The position numbers were made by a program, and so were the translations under genes. From an uncultured Oscillospiraceae bacterium (GTDB lineage: Bacteria > Bacillota > Clostridia > UBA1212 > UBA1255): DNA of 5,271 bases. Where the stretch lies: contig CABQCN010000124.1 in the NCBI GenBank assembly GCA_902462635.1, positions 1 to 5,271 on the forward strand, read 5' to 3'. Shown in pieces: positions 1 to 5,271 of this stretch; the stretch's first letter is position 1; every line of letters begins with the position of its first letter. The notes beneath the pieces were generated by a model. The model was not told the origin of the DNA, did no database searches, and saw only the letters and a program-made list of their open reading frames with translations.

Positions 1-1329
1 GACGGGATCCGGGGGATCGCCAACTCGTTCCTGACCTGCGAACTTGCCCTCAAGGTAGGCCGCGCGGCAGGCAGCGTGCTGTCGGATGGCAGCAGAAGAA
101 GGCTTTTGTTCTGCGTGGGCTGCGACACGCGGATTTCTTCGGATATGCTCAGCTTCAGCATCGCCTCAGGCCTCTGCTCCGTCGGCGCAGACGTTATTAT
201 CCTCGGCGTGGTACCGACTCCTGCGGTTGCGTATCTCGTGGGGAAATATAAGGCGGATGCCGGCATCATGATTTCCGCGTCGCACAATCCCGCGGAATAC
301 AATGGCATCAAGATCTTCAGCGGCGACGGTTATAAAATACCGGATGCGCTGGAGGAACAGATCGAATCCATCGTGTTGGACGGCGAAGCTCAGGCGCTTT
401 CCGGAACCGACATCGGCAAAGTGACGTATGCGGGCAACGCCGTCAAGGATTATGTAGACCATCTGAAAAGCACGGTCATGAATTCTCTGGAAGGACTTAA
501 CATTGCGGTGGACTGTGCGAACGGCGCGGCAAGCGTATCGGCGGATAAATTATTTGCGGCGCTCGGTGCGAACGCGGATATTTTACACAATAAGCCGGAT
601 GGCATCAATATCAACTGCGACTGCGGCTCCACGCATATCGGCCTGCTCAGAGAATACGTGCTGAACAACAAGCTGGATGTGGGCGTGGCGTACGACGGAG
701 ACGCCGACCGGTGCATCTGCGTGGACGACAAGGGCAATATCATCGACGGAGACTTCATTATGGCGATCTGCGCCAAGGATATGAAGGAACGCGGCAAGCT
801 GGCCAAAAACGCGGCCGTCGGCACCGTGATGACGAACATGGGGTTCGGAAAATTCTGCAAAGAGAACGAAATTTCTTTTGTCGCGACGAAGGTCGGGGAC
901 CGGTTCGTACTGGAAGAAATGCTGCAGGAAGACTACAATTTCGGCGGGGAACAGTCCGGACACGTCATCTTCAGCGATTATGCGTCTACGGGCGACGGAC
1001 AGCTGACGTCGATTCAGCTGCTTTCTCTGGTAAAACGCAGCGGCAAAAAACTTTCGGAGCTTGCCGAAGTCATGCGGCGCTATCCGCAGTCCATTATAAA
1101 CGTAACCGTATCGAAAGAGGGAAAACTTGCGTTTTATACGGATCCGCAGATCAAGGCGGCCATCGAGGATGCCAAAAAGCAATTCGGGGAAACCGGCAGG
1201 ATCGTAGTGCGGCCATCCGGTACGGAACCGCTGATCCGGGTCATGACGGAAGGCGAGGACAGGGCGCTCACGGAAAATATTGCCAAAAGCGTATCGGAAA
1301 TCATCAAAGAAAGACTTGGAGGGAAATAA
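1..1329 (+). CDS. glmM: Phosphoglucosamine mutase GlmM (5'-truncated by window edge)
   Basis: Interconverts glucosamine-6-phosphate and glucosamine-1-phosphate in the cytoplasm, the second step towards UDP-GlcNAc and peptidoglycan. The frame is open from base 1, where it reads DGIRGIAN, the conserved start of GlmM normally preceded by about seven residues (M..LFGT). An apparent GTG start at 76 is therefore internal. 442 residues are visible, giving about 449 in full, normal for the family. Motifs in window residue numbers: phosphoserine loop ISASHNP with catalytic Ser94 (codon 280-282); Mg-binding DGDADR 232-237 (694-711); sugar-binding GGEQSGH 315-321; C-terminal phosphate-binding RPSGTEPLIRV 404-414. 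All four expected motifs are intact. This set, with GGEQSGH and glmS next door, favours GlmM over phosphomannomutase or phosphoglucomutase. The glmS ribozyme follows 17 bases after the stop, so the gene is probably co-transcribed with glmS. In many Firmicutes cdaA and cdaR lie upstream; that region is outside the window. Confidence 0.97.
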   Translation, partial: DGIRGIANSFLTCELALKVGRAAGSVLSDGSRRRLLFCVGCDTRISSDMLSFSIASGLCSVGADVIILGVVPTPAVAYLVGKYKADAGIMISASHNPAEYNGIKIFSGDGYKIPDALEEQIESIVLDGEAQALSGTDIGKVTYAGNAVKDYVDHLKSTVMNSLEGLNIAVDCANGAASVSADKLFAALGANADILHNKPDGININCDCGSTHIGLLREYVLNNKLDVGVAYDGDADRCICVDDKGNIIDGDFIMAICAKDMKERGKLAKNAAVGTVMTNMGFGKFCKENEISFVATKVGDRFVLEEMLQEDYNFGGEQSGHVIFSDYASTGDGQLTSIQLLSLVKRSGKKLSELAEVMRRYPQSIINVTVSKEGKLAFYTDPQIKAAIEDAKKQFGETGRIVVRPSGTEPLIRVMTEGEDRALTENIAKSVSEIIKERLGGK

Positions 1330-1339
1330 AGAAATTTTT

Positions 1340-1500
1340 CAGCAAAGCGCCAGAACCGCATATGCGCGTGAACAGATATGCGGTTGACGAGGTGAGGACA
1401 GTATCGAATGTTTCGGCGGGTGGTCCTCCGGCGGTAAAATATCATCTCGATTTTACCGTCGTTATGCATCTAACAAAGCCGGGCGGAAGCCGCGGCACAA
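1340..1500 (+). ncRNA. glmS ribozyme (GlcN6P-activated self-cleaving riboswitch)
   Basis: Sits in the 5' leader of glmS. The hallmark AGCGCCAGAAC is at 1346-1356, placing the cut between A1346 and G1347. P1 is a perfect 10-bp stem, 1354-1363 with 1376-1385, closing a 12-base loop. The conserved GACGAGG follows at 1386-1392. Next, GAGGAC (1394-1399) pairs with GTCCTC (1423-1428) around the conserved ATCGA (1403-1407) and TTCGGCGGGT (1412-1421). CGCC at 1348-1351 can pair with GGCG at 1415-1418, as expected of the core pseudoknot. A 9-bp stem pairs 1432-1440 with 1450-1458. After the conserved TAACAAAG, a P4-like hairpin pairs 1478-1484 with 1489-1496 (bulged G1492) and is capped by a GNRA loop, GGAA. 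In the known class, GlcN6P acts as a cofactor for cleavage, and the 5'-hydroxyl downstream product is then degraded, lowering GlmS. The exact 3' boundary is approximate. Identification rests on recalled consensus and hand folding. Confidence 0.96.
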
Positions 1501-1533
1501 AAAAGGTGCAGAATCTGTCAATTAAAATTTAAT

Positions 1534-1542
1534 AAAGGTGGA
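1534..1542 (+). promoter_or_regulatory. Ribosome binding site of glmS
   Basis: AAAGGTGGA is one mismatch from the strong AAAGGAGG core. Nine bases separate its last G from the ATG at 1551, which fixes the start. It lies in an A/T-rich, probably unstructured linker (about 1497-1550) downstream of the ribozyme, so the site stays on the downstream fragment after cleavage. Regulation would therefore act through RNA stability rather than by hiding this site. Confidence 0.8.
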
Positions 1543-1550
1543 ATAGAACT

Positions 1551-3377
1551 ATGTGCGGAATTATCGGTTACACAGGCAGATCGCAGGTGCTCCCGAAACT
1601 TTTCGGCGGCCTTGCGTCGCTGGAATACAGGGGATACGACTCTGCGGGGATTGCCTTCTATGATACAACGGCCGGAATGATGTGCCTGAAGGAAAAAGGC
1701 CGCGTTTCGGAAGTTCGGGCGCTGGCAGCGGGATATGAACGGGACATGGGCAGACGCATCGACGCGTATTGCGGCATTGGGCATACGCGCTGGGCGACGC
1801 ATGGAAAGCCGTCCGATCTCAATTCACATCCGCATTGCACGGCCAGCGTATCGCTCGTGCATAACGGAATCATCGAGAATTACACGGCGCTGCGTGCGAA
1901 TCTGGCCGGCCGGGAATACCGGTTCGTGTCGGAAACGGACACGGAAGTGGCGGCAAAATTAATCGATTTTTACTATAAAAAAACGGGTGATCCGGTGCGG
2001 GCGATCCGCGGTGCGGTGAAGCAAATCCGCGGATCCTACGCGTTCGGGATCCTTTTTCACGACCGTCCGCAGGTGATTTACGCGGTGCGGAAAGACAGCC
2101 CGCTGATTTTGGCCGCGGGCGGGGACGGCAATTATATCGCGTCGGATATTCCTGCGGTATTAAAATATACGGATCGGTATTACCGGTTGAATGAAGGCGA
2201 AATCGCGGTGATTACCCCGGAATCGGCAACTGTTTTGGACGAAGACGGCGGCGCCGCCGAACCGGAATACACCAAAATTACCTGGAGCGTCGACGCGGCG
2301 GAGAAAGAAGGCTTTCCGCATTTTATGCTGAAAGAAATCCACGAGGAACCGCGCGCCGTCAGAGACACACTTTCTTCCGTACTGTCTTCGGACATCGAAA
2401 CATTTTTCGGGGAAAACGAATTCGATACGATCAACATCGTGGCTTGCGGCACGGCGATGCACGCCGGCCTGATCGGAAAATTTATGACAGAGCAGCTTGC
2501 GCGCATTCCGGTAAACGTGTATATCGCATCGGAATTCCGGTATCAGGATCCGATCCTGGGCAGCCGGGACCTCGTAATCCTGATCTCTCAGTCGGGAGAA
2601 ACTGCGGACACCGTAGCCGCGCTGCGTCTGGCGAAAGACCGCGGCGCGCGGACGCTGGCCGTGGTGAATGTGGTGGGTTCCACGGTGGCCCGGGAAGCAG
2701 ACCATATCATTTTAACGCTTGCCGGCCCGGAAATTTCCGTAGCGAGCACGAAAGCGTATTCTTCCCAGCTTGCGGTTATGTATGCCGTTTCCATACTGCT
2801 TGCCAAACTCCGGGGCAGGATTTCCCCTGCGCGGGAGCGGGAACTGTTGGAGGAACTGAGCACGGACGTACCGGCGGCAATCGAGGAAGTCATCGGGAAA
2901 AAAGAAGAAATCCGTAAGCTCGCGGGCGAATTTTTACAATGTCCGAGCGTATTTTTCATCGGCAGAGGCCTGGATTGCCGCCTGGCGTCGGAAGGTTCGC
3001 TGAAATTGAAGGAAATTACGTATATTCACAGCGAAGCGTACGCTGCCGGCGAGATGAAACACGGAACGATCTCTCTGATCACCGACGGCACGCCGGTGAT
3101 CGCGCTGGCGACAAACAAAAATTTACTGGAGAAAACGCTCAGCAACGTAAAAGAGGTAAAGTCAAGGGGTGCGAAGGTCGTATTGCTTTGCCGCGACAAG
3201 GAGTATAACGATCCGGCCACATGCGACTTCGTGATCCGGCTGCCGGGAGAAAACGAATTGTACGCGCCGTTCCCCGCAATTACTGCCTTGCAGCTGCTTT
3301 CTTATTACGTTGCGGTGCAGCGCGGATGCGATGTAGACAGACCGCGGAATCTGGCAAAATCCGTAACGGTGGAATGA
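1551..3377 (+). CDS. glmS: Glutamine--fructose-6-phosphate aminotransferase (isomerizing) GlmS
   Basis: Converts fructose-6-phosphate and glutamine to glucosamine-6-phosphate and glutamate, the committed step of amino-sugar synthesis, in the cytoplasm. It has 608 residues, the usual family length. The N-terminal glutaminase domain (about 1-220) starts MCGIIGYTG; after Met removal Cys2 is the nucleophile. It also carries GHTRWATHG (77-85), HNGIIEN (104-110) and SETDTE (127-132). Two sugar-isomerase (SIS) domains follow. The first (about 290-425) has ACGTAMHAG (298-306), SQSGET (346-351) and STKAY (399-403). The second (about 460-595) has EGSLKLKEITYIHSEAYAAG (481-500) and MKHG with His504. The tail, RPRNLAKSVTVE, carries Lys603, the residue that forms a Schiff base with the sugar in characterised enzymes. 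The protein looks intact and canonical. The leader ribozyme provides product feedback, and glmM upstream uses the product. Confidence 0.98.
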   Translation: MCGIIGYTGRSQVLPKLFGGLASLEYRGYDSAGIAFYDTTAGMMCLKEKGRVSEVRALAAGYERDMGRRIDAYCGIGHTRWATHGKPSDLNSHPHCTASVSLVHNGIIENYTALRANLAGREYRFVSETDTEVAAKLIDFYYKKTGDPVRAIRGAVKQIRGSYAFGILFHDRPQVIYAVRKDSPLILAAGGDGNYIASDIPAVLKYTDRYYRLNEGEIAVITPESATVLDEDGGAAEPEYTKITWSVDAAEKEGFPHFMLKEIHEEPRAVRDTLSSVLSSDIETFFGENEFDTINIVACGTAMHAGLIGKFMTEQLARIPVNVYIASEFRYQDPILGSRDLVILISQSGETADTVAALRLAKDRGARTLAVVNVVGSTVAREADHIILTLAGPEISVASTKAYSSQLAVMYAVSILLAKLRGRISPARERELLEELSTDVPAAIEEVIGKKEEIRKLAGEFLQCPSVFFIGRGLDCRLASEGSLKLKEITYIHSEAYAAGEMKHGTISLITDGTPVIALATNKNLLEKTLSNVKEVKSRGAKVVLLCRDKEYNDPATCDFVIRLPGENELYAPFPAITALQLLSYYVAVQRGCDVDRPRNLAKSVTVE

Positions 3378-3382
3378 AAAAT

Positions 3383-3411
3383 TTGCAAAATTCGAAAAAC
3401 CATGGTAAAGT
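3383..3411 (+). promoter_or_regulatory. Weak candidate promoter for citrate synthase
   Basis: TTGCAA (3383-3388) and TAAAGT (3406-3411) are separated by 17 bases, each matching the sigma-A -35 and -10 consensus at four of six positions. A TG at 3403-3404 gives an extended -10. It begins a few bases after the glmS stop, in a compositional dip towards A/T. The gene behind it is functionally unrelated to glmS, which makes a separate promoter reasonable. In such A/T-rich DNA, matches this weak also occur by chance. Confidence 0.3.
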
Positions 3412-3432
3412 TAATAATCCAAAACACCTATG

Positions 3433-3439
3433 AAGGAGA
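3433..3439 (+). promoter_or_regulatory. Ribosome binding site deciding the citrate synthase start
   Basis: AAGGAGA is a strong Shine-Dalgarno match, 10 bases before the ATG at 3450. The frame stays open to another ATG at 3402, but the bases before that codon (TTCGAAAAACC) contain no ribosome binding site. The later start is therefore preferred, removing 16 residues that show no family resemblance. Confidence 0.82.
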
Positions 3440-3449
3440 TGATTTTACC

Positions 3450-4817
3450 ATGGCGAAAGATTATTCTGCCATTACACCCGATGTATTGAAATTATCGGAA
3501 CTCTGTTCGAGCAACAGTGTGATCAATTCGGAAATGTACTTAGAACACAAAGTTTTCCGTGGATTGCGGGACTTGAACGGGAACGGCGTCCTGACCGGAC
3601 TGACCGAAGTATCCGAAATACAATCTTCCCAGGTAGGTGAGGACGGCGCAAAACATCCGTGCCGCGGCAAACTGTTTTATCGCGGTATCGACGTTGAAGA
3701 ACTGGTGAGCGGCTTTATTAGAGACAACCGGTTCGGATTTGAAGAGACGACCTATTTGCTTTTGTTCGGCGACCTGCCCGACCGGGAAGAACTGGAGAAT
3801 TTTACCAGGCTGCTGTCCGGTTACCGCACGCTCCCCGGATCTTTTGTACGCGATATCATCATGAAGGCGCCGAGTCATGACATGATGAACACGCTGGCCA
3901 GAAGCGTCCTGACGCTTTACGCCTATGACAATAAACCAAATGATACCTCGATCCCGAATGTTTTACGCCAGTGCCTCCAGCTGATCGCACTGTTCCCGCT
4001 TTTGTCGGTATACGGCTATCAGGCATACGACTACTACCTCAACGACGGGACGAGCTTCTTTATCCATGAACCGCGTCCGGAGCTGTCCACGGCCGAGAAT
4101 ATCCTGCATATGCTCCGGATTGACAGCCATTATACGGAACTCGAAGCCAGAATTCTGGATATCGCCCTCATTTTACATGCGGAACACGGCGGCGGAAACA
4201 ACTCTACTTTTACCACGCGCGTCGTATCGTCTTCCGGAACGGATACGTATTCCGCGATCGCGGCGGCGCTTGGTTCTCTGAAAGGACCGAAGCACGGCGG
4301 CGCAAACATCAAAGTCGTACAGATGATGGAAAATATCAAGGAGAATATCTCGGATTGGTCGGACGAGGAAGAGATTTCGGCGTACCTTGCGTCAATCCTC
4401 AACAAAGAGGCGTTCGATCGGTCGGGTCTGATTTACGGCATGGGTCATGCGGTATATTCGCTTTCCGATCCGCGCGCGGAGATTTTCAAGCTGTTCGTGA
4501 AGAAACTGTGCGACGAAAAGGGCATGGAGAAAGAATATCTGCTTTATTCCAACATTGAAAAGCTGGCGCCGCACGTCATCGAAAAGTCGCGAAAAATGTA
4601 TAAGGGCGTTTCCGCCAACATCGATTTCTACAGCGGTTTCGTTTACAGTATGCTTGGCCTGCCGCTGGAGTTATATACGCCGATTTTCGCAATGGCCAGA
4701 ATTTCCGGCTGGAGCGCGCACCGCATCGAAGAGCTTGTGAATGCGGGTAAAATCATCCGTCCTTCTTACAAATGCGTGCAGCCGCGGAAAGAATACCGGG
4801 CGCTTGCGAACCGCTGA
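3450..4817 (+). CDS. gltA: Citrate synthase (Si-type, clostridial form)
   Basis: Condenses oxaloacetate and acetyl-CoA to citrate and CoA, the entry to the oxidative branch of the TCA cycle. In anaerobes this usually feeds 2-oxoglutarate and glutamate synthesis. The start at 3450 gives 455 residues, slightly longer than the roughly 430 of the E. coli enzyme and typical, as I recall, of clostridial homologues. Active-site blocks in order: HAEHGGGNNSTF (243-254); GPKHGGAN (279-286) with catalytic His282; GMGHAVYSLSDPRA (330-343) with oxaloacetate-binding His333; NIDFYSG (390-396) with catalytic Asp392; ARISGW (416-421) with substrate-binding Arg417. All catalytic residues are present, so it should be active. 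A 2-methylcitrate synthase role cannot be excluded from motifs alone, but no propionate (prp) genes are seen here. Aconitase and isocitrate dehydrogenase genes, common partners, are not immediately downstream. It lies 72 bases after glmS with no visible terminator between. Confidence 0.93.
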   Translation: MAKDYSAITPDVLKLSELCSSNSVINSEMYLEHKVFRGLRDLNGNGVLTGLTEVSEIQSSQVGEDGAKHPCRGKLFYRGIDVEELVSGFIRDNRFGFEETTYLLLFGDLPDREELENFTRLLSGYRTLPGSFVRDIIMKAPSHDMMNTLARSVLTLYAYDNKPNDTSIPNVLRQCLQLIALFPLLSVYGYQAYDYYLNDGTSFFIHEPRPELSTAENILHMLRIDSHYTELEARILDIALILHAEHGGGNNSTFTTRVVSSSGTDTYSAIAAALGSLKGPKHGGANIKVVQMMENIKENISDWSDEEEISAYLASILNKEAFDRSGLIYGMGHAVYSLSDPRAEIFKLFVKKLCDEKGMEKEYLLYSNIEKLAPHVIEKSRKMYKGVSANIDFYSGFVYSMLGLPLELYTPIFAMARISGWSAHRIEELVNAGKIIRPSYKCVQPRKEYRALANR

Positions 4818-4853
4818 GAACGAAAGCTTTCTTGAAATCGGACAGACACAGCG

Positions 4854-4859
4854 AAAGGG
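4854..4859 (+). promoter_or_regulatory. Ribosome binding site of the flavoprotein gene
   Basis: AAAGGG lies nine bases before the ATG at 4869 but only three bases before the in-frame ATG at 4863. Ideal spacing favours 4869 as the start. The 51-base gap after the citrate synthase stop contains no clear promoter or terminator, so this gene may be translated from a transcript shared with citrate synthase. Confidence 0.6.
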
Positions 4860-4868
4860 CAGATGCTT

Positions 4869-5271
4869 ATGTTCCGGGAAATGCGCCGCAAAAAACAATT
4901 ACTGTCGCCGGAAGAAACGATCGCAATCTTGCGCGCAGGCACCGCCGGCGTGCTTGCCGTCTCCGGAGACGACGATTATCCTTACGCCGTACCGCTCAGT
5001 TATGTATACGATGATTTTAAAATATATTTTCATTGCGCGCCCGCCGGACACAAGCTGGATGCCATCGCAAAGAACCGAAAGGTTTCGTTTTGCGTGATCG
5101 GGCAGGACCATGTAATGCCGCAGGAATTTACGACGTATTTCCGCAGTGCCATCGCATTCGGCACGGCGCGCATCCTGGAGGATCCGGCGGAGAAAAGAGC
5201 CGCGCTGGAGAAGCTGGCGGCGAAATATTCGCCGGGGCAGGAAGCCGGGCGGCTGCGGGAAATCGAAAGAT
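4869..5271 (+). CDS. Pyridoxamine 5'-phosphate oxidase-like (NimA-related) FMN-binding protein, 3'-truncated
   Basis: The frame is open from ATG 4869 to the window edge without a stop, giving 134 residues that begin MFREMRRKKQLLSPEE; relatives are usually about 150-160 residues, so little is missing. It resembles the small split-barrel flavoproteins annotated as pyridoxamine 5'-phosphate oxidase family, the group containing NimA-type nitroimidazole reductases. Visible family traits: an N-terminal helix ending in GVLAVSG (27-33), then YPYAVPLSYVYDD (37-49), KIYFHCAPAGHK (51-62), where the H/GHK segment is the expected FMN-phosphate contact, KVSFCVI (71-77), and FTTYFRSAIAFGTARILED (87-105). 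No signal peptide or membrane segment is visible, so it is probably cytoplasmic. The substrate is unknown; most members are uncharacterised, and a role in pyridoxal phosphate synthesis should not be assumed. An alternative start at 4863 would add two residues. Confidence 0.85.
   Translation, partial: MFREMRRKKQLLSPEETIAILRAGTAGVLAVSGDDDYPYAVPLSYVYDDFKIYFHCAPAGHKLDAIAKNRKVSFCVIGQDHVMPQEFTTYFRSAIAFGTARILEDPAEKRAALEKLAAKYSPGQEAGRLREIER

Noticed and set aside
583..1182. Long antisense frame (199 codons) inside glmM
   Set aside because: It lies opposite a strongly conserved gene, resembles no family I recognise and has arginine- and valine-rich content typical of an antisense shadow.
76..1329. 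GTG at 76 as the real start of glmM
   Set aside because: The frame is open to base 1 and reads the conserved GlmM N-terminal segment DGIRG; the true start lies just outside the window.
1331..1340. GAAATTTTTC after the glmM stop, considered as a terminator hairpin
   Set aside because: The stem is at most four A/T-rich pairs with a two-base loop; it would not stop transcription and directly precedes the ribozyme.
711..1532. + strand frame running through the end of glmM and across the ribozyme
   Set aside because: It is out of frame with glmM, and its distal part is just a reading of the ribozyme. The ATG at 1464 that could open a leader peptide has no ribosome binding site.
2160..2705. Antisense frame (181 codons) inside glmS
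   Set aside because: The sense strand encodes conserved GlmS motifs throughout, and the reverse frame shows no recognisable domain.
4822..4831. Perfect palindrome GAAAGCTTTC after the citrate synthase stop, considered as a terminator
   Set aside because: It has no loop when folded on itself and no following T-run, so it cannot act as an intrinsic terminator. A 5-bp pairing of CTTTC (4827-4831) with GAAAG (4853-4857) near the next ribosome binding site is too weak to claim as regulation.
4741..5097. + strand frame bridging the end of citrate synthase and the start of the flavoprotein gene
   Set aside because: It overlaps two genes with clear family resemblance in other frames and has a low-complexity, basic, cysteine-rich content typical of a shadow.

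Overview
The window looks like ordinary chromosome of a Firmicute, most likely a Clostridia-class anaerobe of moderate G+C. Three things point there: a glmS ribozyme (a riboswitch class found mainly in Gram-positive bacteria) between glmM and glmS, purine-rich Shine-Dalgarno sites, and a roughly 455-residue citrate synthase of the form I associate with clostridia. All genes are on the + strand. I saw no mobile element, CRISPR array, tRNA, rRNA or phage gene. The exact genus cannot be read from this sequence.

Layout: (1) positions 1-1329 hold phosphoglucosamine mutase GlmM, missing only about seven N-terminal residues at the window edge. (2) Positions 1330-1550 are a 221-base gap filled mostly by a glmS self-cleaving ribozyme, with the cut predicted between 1346 and 1347, then an A/T-rich linker and the glmS ribosome binding site. 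(3) Positions 1551-3377 encode GlmS, complete. (4) Positions 3450-4817 encode a Si-type citrate synthase, complete. (5) From 4869 a flavin-binding split-barrel protein (pyridoxamine 5'-phosphate oxidase-like family) runs off the right edge.

GlmS makes glucosamine-6-phosphate (GlcN6P) from fructose-6-phosphate and glutamine. GlmM turns GlcN6P into glucosamine-1-phosphate, which GlmU uses to make UDP-GlcNAc for peptidoglycan. The ribozyme is expected to sense GlcN6P and cut the transcript ahead of glmS, closing a feedback loop on the first step. The ribozyme begins only 17 bases after the glmM stop, which suggests that glmM and glmS share a transcript and that cleavage lowers glmS while sparing glmM. 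Citrate synthase and the flavoprotein belong to unrelated metabolism. No terminator is visible between any of the genes, so some read-through is possible.

I did not find evidence of a previously undescribed system. The most notable element is the glmS ribozyme, a known class, in a compact arrangement with glmM.
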